This document shows positions 25,477-33,582 of a stretch of DNA of 64,000 nucleotides, piece by piece. The notes beneath the pieces are model-generated. The model did no database searches. It was not told where the DNA came from and saw only the letters and a program-made list of their open reading frames with translations. The stretch comes from an uncultured Flavobacteriaceae bacterium (GTDB lineage Bacteria; Bacteroidota; Bacteroidia; Flavobacteriales; Flavobacteriaceae). A program made the translations under genes and the position numbers. Where the stretch lies: positions 182,435 through 246,434 of the forward strand of contig CANLWG010000009.1 in the NCBI GenBank assembly GCA_947494715.1, read 5' to 3'. Within the stretch, counting starts at the first letter, position 1. Each line of letters opens with the position of its first letter.

Positions 25477-27714
25477 CTATTTAATGAATTGATAGGCAAT
25501 TAATGCAACAATATACGCAAAAACGCTCATAAACAGTAATTGGGCCATGGGCCATTTCCAACTATTGGTCTCCCGTTTTACAATGGCCAAGGTGCTCATA
25601 CATTGCATGGCAAAAGCGTAGAACAGTAAAAGTGAAATGCCCGATGCCAAGTTGAACAATGGTTTTTTGGTCCTCGGGTTTACCTCTGCAGCCATACGAT
25701 TTTTTATGGTTTCCTCCTCATCACTGCCCACACTATAGATCGTAGCCAAGGTTCCCACAAACACTTCACGTGCCGCAAAGGAAGTGAGAAGGGCAATTCC
25801 TATTTTCCAATCATATCCCAAAGGTCGGACAATGGGTTCAATGGCCTTTCCCATTTGCCCAATGTAGGAATGCTCCAGCTTATGGCTGGCTATTTCCTGT
25901 TCAATGGCCCTTTCCTTTAAATCCGTTGTTATGGTTTCCAAGGAATCCTGCATGGCTTTTAGACTTATGGCATGTTCCGTATCAATGACACTTACCAGGG
26001 TTAAACTTTTATATTCATCCAACTTGCGTTCCATATAGCCCAGACTATATTGGGACAACCCTTCTTTTTCAATACGCTGCTTCACTATGGTTTCTGCGTT
26101 TTCAAATTCTTCCGAATATCCATTGGAACCCAAGAACCAAAGCACTATGGATATGGCCAGAATTATTTTCCCGGCACCAAAAACAAAACTCTTGGTCTTT
26201 TCCCATACCGTATACACCACATTTTTAAGCAAGGGCATTTTGTAGCTGGGCATCTCTATAACAAAAAAGGTTCGACTCTTAATCTTCAAGATTTTATTCA
26301 ATAGCATAGCGGAAAGCACAGCTGCCCCAAAACCGATAAGATATAATAACATTAATGTCAACGGTTGATAGCCCAATCCTAAAAAGCGCCCTTTTGGAAT
26401 AACGAGCGCGATGATAATAAGGTAAATGGGCAATCTTGCGGAGCAGGTAGTAAACGGAACCACTAAAATAGTGATTAACCTTTCTTTCCAATTCTCTATG
26501 GTACGGGTGGCCATGACCGCTGGAATGGCACAGGCAGTTCCGGAAATTAACGGGACTACGCTTTTTCCACTTAGGCCAAAGGGTCGCATTAATCGATCCA
26601 TTAAAAAGACCACGCGGCTCATATACCCCGATTCCTCCAATAGGGAAATGAACAGAAACAAAAAGGCGATTTGAGGGATGAATATTACGATGCCCCCTAT
26701 ACCGGCCAGGATACCTTCGGCTATTAAATTGGTAAATGCCCCTTCCGGTAACGTACTTTTCACCCATTCACTGGCCGATGCAAATAGCTCATCGATAAGA
26801 TCCTGCGGGTAAGTGCTCCAGTCAAAAATGGCCTGAAAAATGGTAAGGAGGATAGCAAAGAAAATAAGATACCCAAATACCTTATGGGTCAATATCCTAT
26901 CCAAAGTTGCACGGAAGCCTTTTGCCGCATTGGCATCCACTTTATAGGTTTCCTTAAGGATACCGTTTATGAATTGATACCGAAGAATAGTCTCTTTTTG
27001 CTGTAGCCGCTTTAATTCCGATTTTGATTTTACCGCAAAAGAGGCGGCATCTTTTATAGGGCGCTTTTCAATGGGCATAAAATTTACGTCCTGCGTAATG
27101 ACCAACCAAAGCTTGTATAGATCTTCCTTAGGGAATGTGTTTTTCAATCGCTCAAAATAGTCCTTGGAAATGGTCGTGATGTCCACATTGGGAGAAGACG
27201 GCAGGCTTTTGAAATCGGCAATAAGCTCTTTTAAACGATCAACACCCGTACCTTTTCGAGTACTTACCAAAGCAATTTTGGTTTCTAGTTTTTCCTCAAG
27301 CATCGGAACATCAATACTGATTCCCTTTTTGGACATGCGGTCGGACATATTAATGACCAGTATGGTGGGAATTTTAAGATCCTTGATCTGGGTGAACAAG
27401 AACAGGTTCCTCTTTAAGTTCTCTACATCGGAAATCACGATGGCTACATCCGGATGATCCTTGTCATTTTTGTTCAGAAGGAGTTCTACGGCGACACTCT
27501 CGTCCAAGGAAGTGGTATTGAGGCTGTATGTGCCGGGAAGATCTAGGATATGGGCCTTGACCCCTCTAGGCAGCTTGCAGATACCTTCTTTTTTTTCTAC
27601 GGTAATACCAGGATAGTTGCCTACTTTTTGATTAAGTCCCGTAAGTTGGTTGAACACTGATGTTTTCCCGGTATTGGGATTGCCAATAAGCGCTACCTTG
27701 ATCTGTTTGCTCAT
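25477..27714 (-). CDS. feoB: Ferrous iron transporter B
   Basis: A 745-residue inner-membrane Fe2+ importer. The N-terminal G domain has G1 'GNPNTGKTSVFNQLTG' (11-26), 'VGNYPGITVEKKEG' (G2), 'DLPGTYSL' (G3), 'VINMSDRM' (G4 variant of NxxD) and a later G5. After a linker come eight or more transmembrane helices with the two Gate motifs ('FMLFIS..EESGYMSRVVFLMDRLMRPFGLSGKSVVPLISGTACAIPAVMATRTI'), including the conserved Cys in 'GTACAIPAV'. Translationally coupled to feoA (ATGA overlap at 27711-27714). A Cys-rich partner follows. Length and motifs are complete. Confidence 0.95.
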   Translation of the reverse strand: MSKQIKVALIGNPNTGKTSVFNQLTGLNQKVGNYPGITVEKKEGICKLPRGVKAHILDLPGTYSLNTTSLDESVAVELLLNKNDKDHPDVAIVISDVENLKRNLFLFTQIKDLKIPTILVINMSDRMSKKGISIDVPMLEEKLETKIALVSTRKGTGVDRLKELIADFKSLPSSPNVDITTISKDYFERLKNTFPKEDLYKLWLVITQDVNFMPIEKRPIKDAASFAVKSKSELKRLQQKETILRYQFINGILKETYKVDANAAKGFRATLDRILTHKVFGYLIFFAILLTIFQAIFDWSTYPQDLIDELFASASEWVKSTLPEGAFTNLIAEGILAGIGGIVIFIPQIAFLFLFISLLEESGYMSRVVFLMDRLMRPFGLSGKSVVPLISGTACAIPAVMATRTIENWKERLITILVVPFTTCSARLPIYLIIIALVIPKGRFLGLGYQPLTLMLLYLIGFGAAVLSAMLLNKILKIKSRTFFVIEMPSYKMPLLKNVVYTVWEKTKSFVFGAGKIILAISIVLWFLGSNGYSEEFENAETIVKQRIEKEGLSQYSLGYMERKLDEYKSLTLVSVIDTEHAISLKAMQDSLETITTDLKERAIEQEIASHKLEHSYIGQMGKAIEPIVRPLGYDWKIGIALLTSFAAREVFVGTLATIYSVGSDEEETIKNRMAAEVNPRTKKPLFNLASGISLLLFYAFAMQCMSTLAIVKRETNSWKWPMAQLLFMSVFAYIVALIAYQFIK

Positions 27715-27956
27715 AACGTAGAGGCATCATCCAAGATTTCCAATTCAATTTGAAGCGCCACCGAACGGCGTATGGCAATATGCGAACCATTTACGTTGAT
27801 GTAGATAGGGTCTTTCAAGGGGGCTACTTGTACAAGTTCAATTTGATTCCCGGGCAGGCACCCAAGTTCCAGCAACTTAATGGGTAGGATATCTTTCGAG
27901 AATTCCTGGATAATCCCTTTTTGCCCTTTCTTGAGATGTGCTACGGTTATGGCCAA
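27711..27956 (-). CDS. feoA: FeoA-family ferrous iron transport protein
   Basis: An 81-residue SH3-like cytoplasmic protein ('MAITVAHLKKGQKGIIQEFSKDILPIKLLELGCLPGNQIELVQVAPLKDPIYINVNGSHIAIRRSVA' pattern seen in parts), the typical FeoA length. Its stop codon overlaps the feoB start (ATGA). Partner of FeoB in ferrous uptake. Its -7 box is at 27985-27992. Confidence 0.92.
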   Translation of the reverse strand: MAITVAHLKKGQKGIIQEFSKDILPIKLLELGCLPGNQIELVQVAPLKDPIYINVNGSHIAIRRSVALQIELEILDDASTL

Positions 27957-27984
27957 CCTTATTTAGATTCATTTTAATTAAGAG

Positions 27985-27992
27985 CAAAAATA
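27985..27992 (-). promoter_or_regulatory. -7 box (TATTTTTG) of the feoAB operon
   Basis: Matches TAnnTTTG on the minus strand, 28 bases upstream of the feoA ATG, with TTTG about 22 bases further upstream (28015-28018). Confidence 0.5.
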
Positions 27993-28162
27993 GAATAAAA
28001 AATCCTAAAAAATCCAAAAAACGGGCACCAAATACCAAATGTTGGGAAAAGACAGGGTTTAATGGTTAAAACAGATTTTAAATGGGCAACGGAAAGCCGA
28101 TTTTTAACTTTAGGGGCACCTAAACTTTAGAACTTTGTAATTTGGGTTTTGGAATTTGAAAT

Positions 28163-28837
28163 TTATTCCTGAAGAGAAGCTTTCAATACATCTAAATCGG
28201 CCAACAACCTCCCAATATCCTCTTTTTTGGTGCCATCATAAAACCCACGGATTCGCCTTTCTTTATCCACCAGAATAAAATTTTCGGTGTGTATCATATC
28301 AAACGGTCCCCCATCACCATCGGTCTTGACTGCCAAATATGACTTTCGCGCCAATTCATAGATTTGTTTTTTATCCCCGGTGACCAGGTTCCATTTTTCG
28401 TCCATGACCCCTTTTTCCATAGCATATTTTTTGAGCTGGGCGACCGAATCAATTTGGGGGGTTACCGAATGGGATAGGAGCAAAACATCGTCATCGTCCT
28501 TTATTTGCTGCTGGATAGCGGCCATGTTTTTGGTCATTATGGGACAAATGGTAGGGCAGGTAGTGAAGAAGAAATCTGCCACGTATATTTTGCCTTCGTA
28601 ATCAGCTTGTGTGATGGTTTCCCCGTTTTGGTTGGTCAGGGAAAAATCGGCTATGTTATGGTATTTTCTAACGTGGTGTACCGTACTGTCCACCAATTCT
28701 GGATTCACCATGGAAGGTTGATAAATGGGCAGGGTCTTAGCGGGCTCCAAAGCATCATAAAATAGATAAACTATGACAGCGGATAGCATAAGAAGCACCA
28801 TCCCAAAAAGTTTGAACTTGCCAAAAAAATAACCCAT
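28163..28837 (-). CDS. SCO1/SenC-family copper chaperone or thiol-disulfide protein
   Basis: A 224-residue protein anchored by one N-terminal helix ('GMVLLMLSAVIVYLFYDAL') with a periplasmic thioredoxin-like domain. The copper/redox motif is intact: 'FFFTTCPTICPIM' (Cys94, Cys98) and the third ligand His in 'MIHTENFILVD'. SCO proteins help assemble the CuA site of cytochrome c oxidase. A -7 box lies at 28850-28857. No cytochrome oxidase gene is in the window. Confidence 0.92.
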   Translation of the reverse strand: MGYFFGKFKLFGMVLLMLSAVIVYLFYDALEPAKTLPIYQPSMVNPELVDSTVHHVRKYHNIADFSLTNQNGETITQADYEGKIYVADFFFTTCPTICPIMTKNMAAIQQQIKDDDDVLLLSHSVTPQIDSVAQLKKYAMEKGVMDEKWNLVTGDKKQIYELARKSYLAVKTDGDGGPFDMIHTENFILVDKERRIRGFYDGTKKEDIGRLLADLDVLKASLQE

Positions 28838-28849
28838 TCGGTTTTCTTA

Positions 28850-28857
28850 CAAAGATA
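28850..28857 (-). promoter_or_regulatory. -7 box (TATCTTTG) of the SCO gene
   Basis: Exact TAnnTTTG match on the minus strand, 12 bases before the ATG at 28837. Confidence 0.45.
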
Positions 28858-28964
28858 TGATACGTCCGGAAAGCTATCAAAGAATATTGCCCGTCTTCTT
28901 GCCAAAACTTTCTTAAATAGGGATGGCCTTTTAAGCTTTCTTTTTTTTACAGAGGGTAAAGGCT

Positions 28965-28972
28965 TACTTTTG
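28965..28972 (+). promoter_or_regulatory. -7 box (TACTTTTG) of rseP
   Basis: Exact TAnnTTTG match 25 bases before the rseP ATG at 28998; the -33 element is only T-rich. Confidence 0.4.
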
Positions 28973-28997
28973 TGCGATTAAATTTTAGAAAATACCC

Positions 28998-30353
28998 ATG
29001 AGTCCCATATTAATAAAGACCATTCAGTTTTTTTTAAGTCTGTCCATTTTGATCGTACTGCACGAGCTGGGACATTTTATTCCGGCCAAGCTTTTTAAAA
29101 CAAGAGTGGAAAAATTCTACCTGTTTTTTGACGTTAAGTTTTCGCTTTTCAAGAAAAAAATTGGAGAAACCGTTTATGGAATCGGATGGTTGCCTTTAGG
29201 CGGTTATGTTAAGATTTCGGGCATGATCGATGAAAGCATGGATACCGAGGCCATGAAAGAAGAGCCCAAACCCTGGGAATTTCGGAGCAAGCCAGCTTGG
29301 CAGCGTTTGATTATCATGCTAGGGGGAGTCACGGTAAACTTTGTATTGGCCGTCTTAATTTATATTGGTATGGCCTATGCGTACGGTGATCAATATGTAC
29401 CGATGAACAGCTTAAAGGATGGGATAGCCGTAATAGAACCGGAAATCGGAAATGAAATAGGTATCCAAACAGGGGATAAAATCATTGCTGTTGACGGGAA
29501 CAAGATAGAAGAGTTTGGAAAGGTTTTCATGGAAATCGTCAATGGCAATTCCATTACTATTGAAAGGGATGGGCGAACCATAGAAAAGGAAATCCCGGTA
29601 GATTTTATAGCAACCCTTTTGGAGGATGAAGATAAGATTCGGTTTTTAAGTTATAGATTACCTTTTATAATCGCGCAGGTGCCCAAGGAATCACATAACT
29701 TGGATTCTGGATTTAAGGAACTGGACGAAGTCGTTGCCGTCAATGGAAATCCCGTTACATATAGGGACGAAATTATACCCTATCTGGAAACGAATAAAGG
29801 AGGAAACCTGGATTTGACTGTTAGACGTCAAGAAAGTAATACTGAAGTTATTTCGGCCAAAGTAAATGAGGAGGGCAAGTTGGGCGTAGCGCTTGGAGGC
29901 CTTACAATGGAAGAATTGGCCGATAGGGGCCTTTTCAAAATTGAGACCAAAAAGTATTCTTTTTTAGAGGCCATCCCTGCGGGAATAGATAAGGGCGTTA
30001 CAACGCTTTCAGGTTATGTTAAACAGCTTAAGAAGATTTTTAACCCCGAAACTGGGGCCTATAAAGGAGTGGGGGGCTTTGCGGCAATAGGGGGGTTGTT
30101 CCCCAGCACTTGGAATTGGCCTGCTTTTTGGAGCACCACGGCCTTTATATCAATAATACTGGCCTTTATGAACATATTACCCATACCGGCACTGGATGGG
30201 GGCCATGTAACATTTTTATTGTATGAAATGGTTACGGGAAGAAAACCCAGTGACAAATTTTTGGAGTACGCTCAAATGGTTGGGTTCTTTTTATTGATCG
30301 CGTTGCTGTTGTTTGCCAACGGCAATGATTTATACAAATGGCTTTTTAAATAG
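28998..30353 (+). CDS. rseP: Site-2 protease RseP (regulated intramembrane proteolysis)
   Basis: A 451-residue inner-membrane zinc metalloprotease. The active-site helix has 'LHELGHFIPAKLF' (His22, Glu23, His26); the third ligand is in 'NILPIPALDGGHVTFLLYEMV'. Two PDZ domains occupy the middle ('PEIGNEIGIQTGDKIIAVDGNKIEEFGKVF' and 'LDSGFKELDEVVAVNGNPV'). It cuts membrane anti-sigma factors and remnant signal peptides. The anti-sigma factors in this window are possible substrates, by general analogy only. A tRNA-Asn gene follows. Confidence 0.95.
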   Translation: MSPILIKTIQFFLSLSILIVLHELGHFIPAKLFKTRVEKFYLFFDVKFSLFKKKIGETVYGIGWLPLGGYVKISGMIDESMDTEAMKEEPKPWEFRSKPAWQRLIIMLGGVTVNFVLAVLIYIGMAYAYGDQYVPMNSLKDGIAVIEPEIGNEIGIQTGDKIIAVDGNKIEEFGKVFMEIVNGNSITIERDGRTIEKEIPVDFIATLLEDEDKIRFLSYRLPFIIAQVPKESHNLDSGFKELDEVVAVNGNPVTYRDEIIPYLETNKGGNLDLTVRRQESNTEVISAKVNEEGKLGVALGGLTMEELADRGLFKIETKKYSFLEAIPAGIDKGVTTLSGYVKQLKKIFNPETGAYKGVGGFAAIGGLFPSTWNWPAFWSTTAFISIILAFMNILPIPALDGGHVTFLLYEMVTGRKPSDKFLEYAQMVGFFLLIALLLFANGNDLYKWLFK

Positions 30354-30368
30354 AGAGGCTGTTTTTTG

Positions 30369-30399
30369 TTGGGAGCAATAAAAAAAACAATTATATTTG
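30369..30399 (+). promoter_or_regulatory. Promoter of tRNA-Asn (TTG-N20-TATATTTG)
   Basis: TTG (30369-30371) and TATATTTG (30392-30399), an exact -7 match, lie 33 bases upstream of the tRNA. Confidence 0.55.
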
Positions 30400-30432
30400 C
30401 ACCCGCTAAATAGATAATTTAGTTTGTAACAT

Positions 30433-30506
30433 TCCTCCTTAGCTCAGTTGGTTAGAGCATCTGACTGTTAATCAGAGGGTCCTTGGTTCGAGCCCAAGAG
30501 GAGGAG
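30433..30506 (+). tRNA. tRNA-Asn (anticodon GTT)
   Basis: A complete cloverleaf: acceptor TCCTCCT pairs with AGGAGGA (30499-30505), discriminator G; D-arm 'AGCTCAGTTGGTTAGAGC'; anticodon arm TCTGA-CTGTTAA-TCAGA with anticodon GTT; T-arm CTTGG-TTCGAGC-CCAAG. No encoded CCA. Confidence 0.95.
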
Positions 30507-30518
30507 CTTTAAAATCAG

Positions 30519-30548
30519 GCAGTTACATTTAAATGTAACTGCTTTTTT
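30519..30548 (+). terminator. Terminator after tRNA-Asn
   Basis: A perfect 24-base palindrome (30519-30542, core ACATTTAAATGT) followed by six T residues. Confidence 0.8.
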
Positions 30549-30554
30549 ATTTAA

Positions 30555-30576
30555 TGGCGTGCTTTTGGCGTGCTTT
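30555..30576 (+). repeat. Tandem 11-base direct repeats TGGCGTGCTTT x2
   Basis: Two identical copies lie head to tail (30555-30565, 30566-30576), 49 bases after the tRNA-Asn 3' end. An 11-base period equals one helical turn, as in arm-type binding sites of tyrosine integrases. The function is inferred. Confidence 0.55.
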
Positions 30577-30688
30577 ATTTGATATACAATAGCTTTTTGG
30601 GCACTCTCTTTCGTATTTCTTGGAGCCTCCAAAGGATTATTTTAACAAGATCTTCCCTCTTCCGAGTTACCGAAACAATTTGTAAATA

Positions 30689-30740
30689 GGATTCAAAATC
30701 CAGTTCCTTTGGAGTGTGGGTTCGATTCCCACCTCGAGTA
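30689..30740 (+). pseudogene. 3' half of a tRNA-Leu (CAA-type), integration scar
   Basis: The sequence from 'GGATTCAAAATCC' (anticodon loop TTCAAAA, anticodon CAA) continues through a long variable arm (CCAGTTCCTTTGG) to a T-arm GTGGG-TTCGATT-CCCAC and the acceptor 3' strand CTCGAGT plus discriminator A. No matching 5' ACTCGAG or D-arm exists upstream, so only the 3' half is present. Such fragments are left at the far end of elements that integrate into tRNA genes. Confidence 0.65.
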
Positions 30741-30750
30741 CATAAAATGA

Positions 30751-30778
30751 AAGCCGAGATTTAATTCTCGGCTTTTTT
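30751..30778 (+). terminator. Terminator after the tRNA-Leu fragment
   Basis: Stem AAGCCGAGA / TCTCGGCTT (9 pairs), loop TTTAAT, then T run to 30778. Confidence 0.75.
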
Positions 30779-30783
30779 ATTTC

Positions 30784-30805
30784 AGGTACAACATAGGTAC
30801 AACAA
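30784..30805 (+). repeat. Tandem 11-base direct repeats AGGTACAACAT / AGGTACAACAA
   Basis: Two copies with one mismatch, 44 bases after the tRNA-Leu fragment. Same period and placement as the repeats behind tRNA-Asn but different sequence, so probably arm sites of a different integrase. Confidence 0.5.
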
Positions 30806-31350
30806 TTTAAAGTAATACATTTTTAGCTTGGATGATTGTAATTGAATTTTTCTGATTAAAATGGCTTATAATGAGTTGGGTACATAGAATAAAAACAGTA
30901 CTTCGGAGCAATTAGAAGTTTTTCTTATCCCGACCATTAAATCGTCAATAAATCAAATTGATTGGGCATCAAATTCATAAAACAATCTATGCTTGTGTCC
31001 AGATGAAATTTTGAAAAGTTTACATGAATCCAATTGTTTTTGAAGCTCTTTGATAAACGGAAAAACTGTCCCATAAAACGTGAATTAACGAAACTATTAA
31101 AAGAGACCACAAATGGGACATTCATTAAAAGAAGATTCGTTTTGTCATTACCGTTCCATCAATCGGCCAAATTATAGAACTTATATTTTTTAGTGCTATG
31201 GTTCAATCATTAGGACCAAATTCTTATCAGTTGCTGAACCATTTCTACCATTATTTGAATCAAAAGTTCGATTTTTAGACCTCATAATCCGTATATTTAT
31301 ACTATTCCCCTTTCCATTGAATCAATAGTTTTATTTTAAACTTTTAGACC
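30806..31350. other. Gene-free AT-rich stretch before the regulator cluster
   Basis: I see no convincing gene in these 545 bases. An inverted repeat ATGGTTCA (31198-31205) / TGAACCAT (31235-31242) lies 109-153 bases upstream of the first regulator and may be a regulatory site. A 62-codon minus-strand frame at 30937-31125 has no recognisable features. Confidence 0.4.
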
Positions 31351-32478
31351 ATGCCAATTTACATGGATTCACATATTGTTCCGGGAATCGAGGCGAAACA
31401 TGCCGCTGAGGCACATAGAAAAGACCTTGGAGTACAAGACCAGTTTGGTTGCCGTAATATGACCTACTGGGTGGACGAGAATAGAGGAAGGGTTTTTTGT
31501 TTAATCGACGCGCCTAACGAAGAAGCGGTAAGGGAGATGCACGATTATGCCCATGGCAATGTACCGCACGAAATCATTCCTGTCAACGGTAAAGTAGTAG
31601 AGGCGTTTTTGGGCAGAATCGATGATCCCGAAACTTATTTTGATCCGAGCGAACCGGGTCTCGAAATATTCAATGATCCCGCTTTTCGAGTCATATTGGT
31701 AATTGGGACAAAGAATGCTGGCCTATTGCGCCATACTTTGGGTCTTGATAAGGTAAAACAGCTGTCCTCACTATATTATGACACAGTTAGGGAACAAGTA
31801 AAGAAACACGAAGGTAGCGAGGTCGAGATGAAAGGAGATGCCTTTGTGATTTCTTTCGCCTCAGTTTCCATGGGCGTTGAATGTGCCCTTGCGATACGAA
31901 AAGCCTTGCATATTGCTGCAGAAATGATAGATCTACGTATGGGCCTGCATGCTGGTTTGCCAGTAGACCAAAGTGATATTCTATTCGGAAAGACGGTAAG
32001 ACTGGCACAGTATCTTTGTACCCTTGACACCAAAAATCGAATTACCATGTCGTCTATTGTTAGCGAACTGAACAAACCTGATTGGCGCAAAAACGAAGGC
32101 TTACAAGAGAGTATCAGGAGACTTAATGCATCAGAAGAAAATTCATTGGAACTTTTAATCGGAATTTTGGACACAAACTGGCGAAATCCTGAGTTTGGAA
32201 TCCACGATTTTTGTCAAAAGCTTTCCATTAGTAAGTCACAGCTCTACCGAAAATGTAAAGGGGTCATCGGTAAATCGCCCAATGCCCTTTTGCGTGAGTA
32301 TCGCCTACTACAATCTTTGGAATTGCTGGGAAAAGGAGGGCGCAACGTTTCTCAAACAACTTTCGACGCTGGTTTTAATAGTCCGTCCTACTTTATCAAA
32401 TGCTTTCAGCAACGTTTCGGACTGCTTCCATTAAGCTATGTCAAAATTTCAAACATTATGAATCAAAAACAGGAGTAG
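31351..32478 (+). CDS. DUF4242 / cyclase-like / AraC-HTH regulator, paralogue 1
   Basis: A 375-residue cytoplasmic protein. Residues 1-90 are a DUF4242 (SCO4226-type nickel-binding) domain: 'MPIYMDSHIVPG', 'AHRKDLGVQDQFGCRNMTYWVDENRGRVFCLIDAPNEEAVREMH'. Residues 112-250 resemble a class III nucleotide cyclase fold ('MKGDAFVISFASVSMGVECALAIRKAL', 'LRMGLHAGLPVDQSDILFGKTVRLAQYL'), but the first metal Asp of catalytic cyclases is not present, so catalysis is doubtful. Residues 270-370 are an AraC HTH ('GIHDFCQKLSISKSQLYRKCKGVIGKSPNALLREYRLLQSLELL'). It heads three tandem paralogues, 3 bases before the next. Probably senses a small ligand and controls the sulfur genes downstream. Confidence 0.82.
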   Translation: MPIYMDSHIVPGIEAKHAAEAHRKDLGVQDQFGCRNMTYWVDENRGRVFCLIDAPNEEAVREMHDYAHGNVPHEIIPVNGKVVEAFLGRIDDPETYFDPSEPGLEIFNDPAFRVILVIGTKNAGLLRHTLGLDKVKQLSSLYYDTVREQVKKHEGSEVEMKGDAFVISFASVSMGVECALAIRKALHIAAEMIDLRMGLHAGLPVDQSDILFGKTVRLAQYLCTLDTKNRITMSSIVSELNKPDWRKNEGLQESIRRLNASEENSLELLIGILDTNWRNPEFGIHDFCQKLSISKSQLYRKCKGVIGKSPNALLREYRLLQSLELLGKGGRNVSQTTFDAGFNSPSYFIKCFQQRFGLLPLSYVKISNIMNQKQE

Positions 32479-32481
32479 CTT

Positions 32482-33570
32482 ATGCCACTTTATATGGACT
32501 TTCACAATTTCGGTTCCGAGGAGATTACCGAGGAGGATGTCTACAGAGCCCACCTCAGAGATGTCGCCGTTCAGAATAAATATGGATTGATTTATAAAAA
32601 GTATTATTTAAGTCTTCGAACCAAAACAGCATTTTGCTTAATGGAGGGTCCTAGCAAAGAAGCTTGTATCGCAAGTCATGAAGAGGCACATGGTGTAGGG
32701 GCATGTAATGTCATAGAAGTATCTCCTGAGTATGAATTTCACCCCTACTTAGGTAAGGGTATGCAAGATGACAGAGACCTAGCATTGACTCTTTCAGGGG
32801 AGGTCGATACGGGTTACCGCACATTGATGATGGTTGCTTTGGTAGATTTCACTGGAAAGAACGAAAAGAATAGTGATGAGGTCCGTAAGTTGGTATTACA
32901 ATATCAGGGTAGTAATATAAATCAGCCAAATGACCATATCATGGCTTGCTTTGTATATGCTTCTGATGCTATTGCTTGCTCTTTGGCCGTGTCTCGTTTG
33001 TTAAAAAATGTTCTACCAAATGTGGATTATACCATGGCCCTTGTAACGGGCAAGCCCGTCGATGAGACGGGATCCGACTTTTTTGGGGAAGCCCAAGAGC
33101 GCTTACAAATACTCTGTCGTCTTGGCGGAAACCAAACTGTACATGTTGATACGGATACCGAGGCGCTTCTTCAAAACAATTTTAATAAATCGGATACCGA
33201 AAAGGGAGTCGTAAAATTGGTTTCCGATGGGGACTTTGCCCTGTTCGAAGCCTTGTGGAAATCGTTAGAGGGTCAAATCTCAAATGCCGATTTCAAAAGC
33301 GAGGACCTCAACAATCTACTAGGTCTGAGCAAAGCCCAGGCGTATCGAAAGATAAAAGCCCTTACCGGTATGTCTCCGAATATCCTGATTCGTGAAATGC
33401 GTTTGCGCCGATCACTGGAAGCCTTAAAAGAAAACAACAAAACCGTTGCCGAAATAGCCTATCAATTGGGTTTTAATAGCCCTACCTATTTTACAAGGGT
33501 CTTTAGAAATCGATATAAGGCGTTGCCCACAACTTTTGCCAAACTTTATAACACACCGCTCATTCGTTAA
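32482..33570 (+). CDS. DUF4242 / cyclase-like / AraC-HTH regulator, paralogue 2
   Basis: A 362-residue paralogue with the same order: DUF4242 ('MPLYMDFHNFGSEEITEEDVYRAHLRDVAVQNKYGLIYKKYYLSL' pattern), a strongly diverged cyclase-like middle ('DHIMACFVYASDAIACSLAVSRLL', 'VDYTMALVTGKPVDETGSDFFGEAQERLQILC'), and an AraC HTH ('GLSKAQAYRKIKALTGMSPNILIREMRLRRSLEAL', 'TVAEIAYQLGFNSPTYFTRVFRNRY'). The HTH is nearly identical to paralogue 3, so the two probably recognise the same site. 'LTLSGEVDTGYRTL' after the DUF4242 domain is shared with paralogue 3 only. Start at ATG 32482. Confidence 0.82.
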   Translation: MPLYMDFHNFGSEEITEEDVYRAHLRDVAVQNKYGLIYKKYYLSLRTKTAFCLMEGPSKEACIASHEEAHGVGACNVIEVSPEYEFHPYLGKGMQDDRDLALTLSGEVDTGYRTLMMVALVDFTGKNEKNSDEVRKLVLQYQGSNINQPNDHIMACFVYASDAIACSLAVSRLLKNVLPNVDYTMALVTGKPVDETGSDFFGEAQERLQILCRLGGNQTVHVDTDTEALLQNNFNKSDTEKGVVKLVSDGDFALFEALWKSLEGQISNADFKSEDLNNLLGLSKAQAYRKIKALTGMSPNILIREMRLRRSLEALKENNKTVAEIAYQLGFNSPTYFTRVFRNRYKALPTTFAKLYNTPLIR

Positions 33571-33582
33571 ATAAGCCGAGAT

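Noticed and set aside
26294..26767. 157-residue frame inside feoB on the same strand in another frame
   Set aside because: Fully within feoB, whose frame has complete family motifs; composition is Arg/Tyr/Ser-rich nonsense.
30937..31125. 62-codon minus-strand frame in the gene-free region before the regulators
   Set aside because: No domain, no promoter, no conservation clue; probably random in AT-rich sequence.
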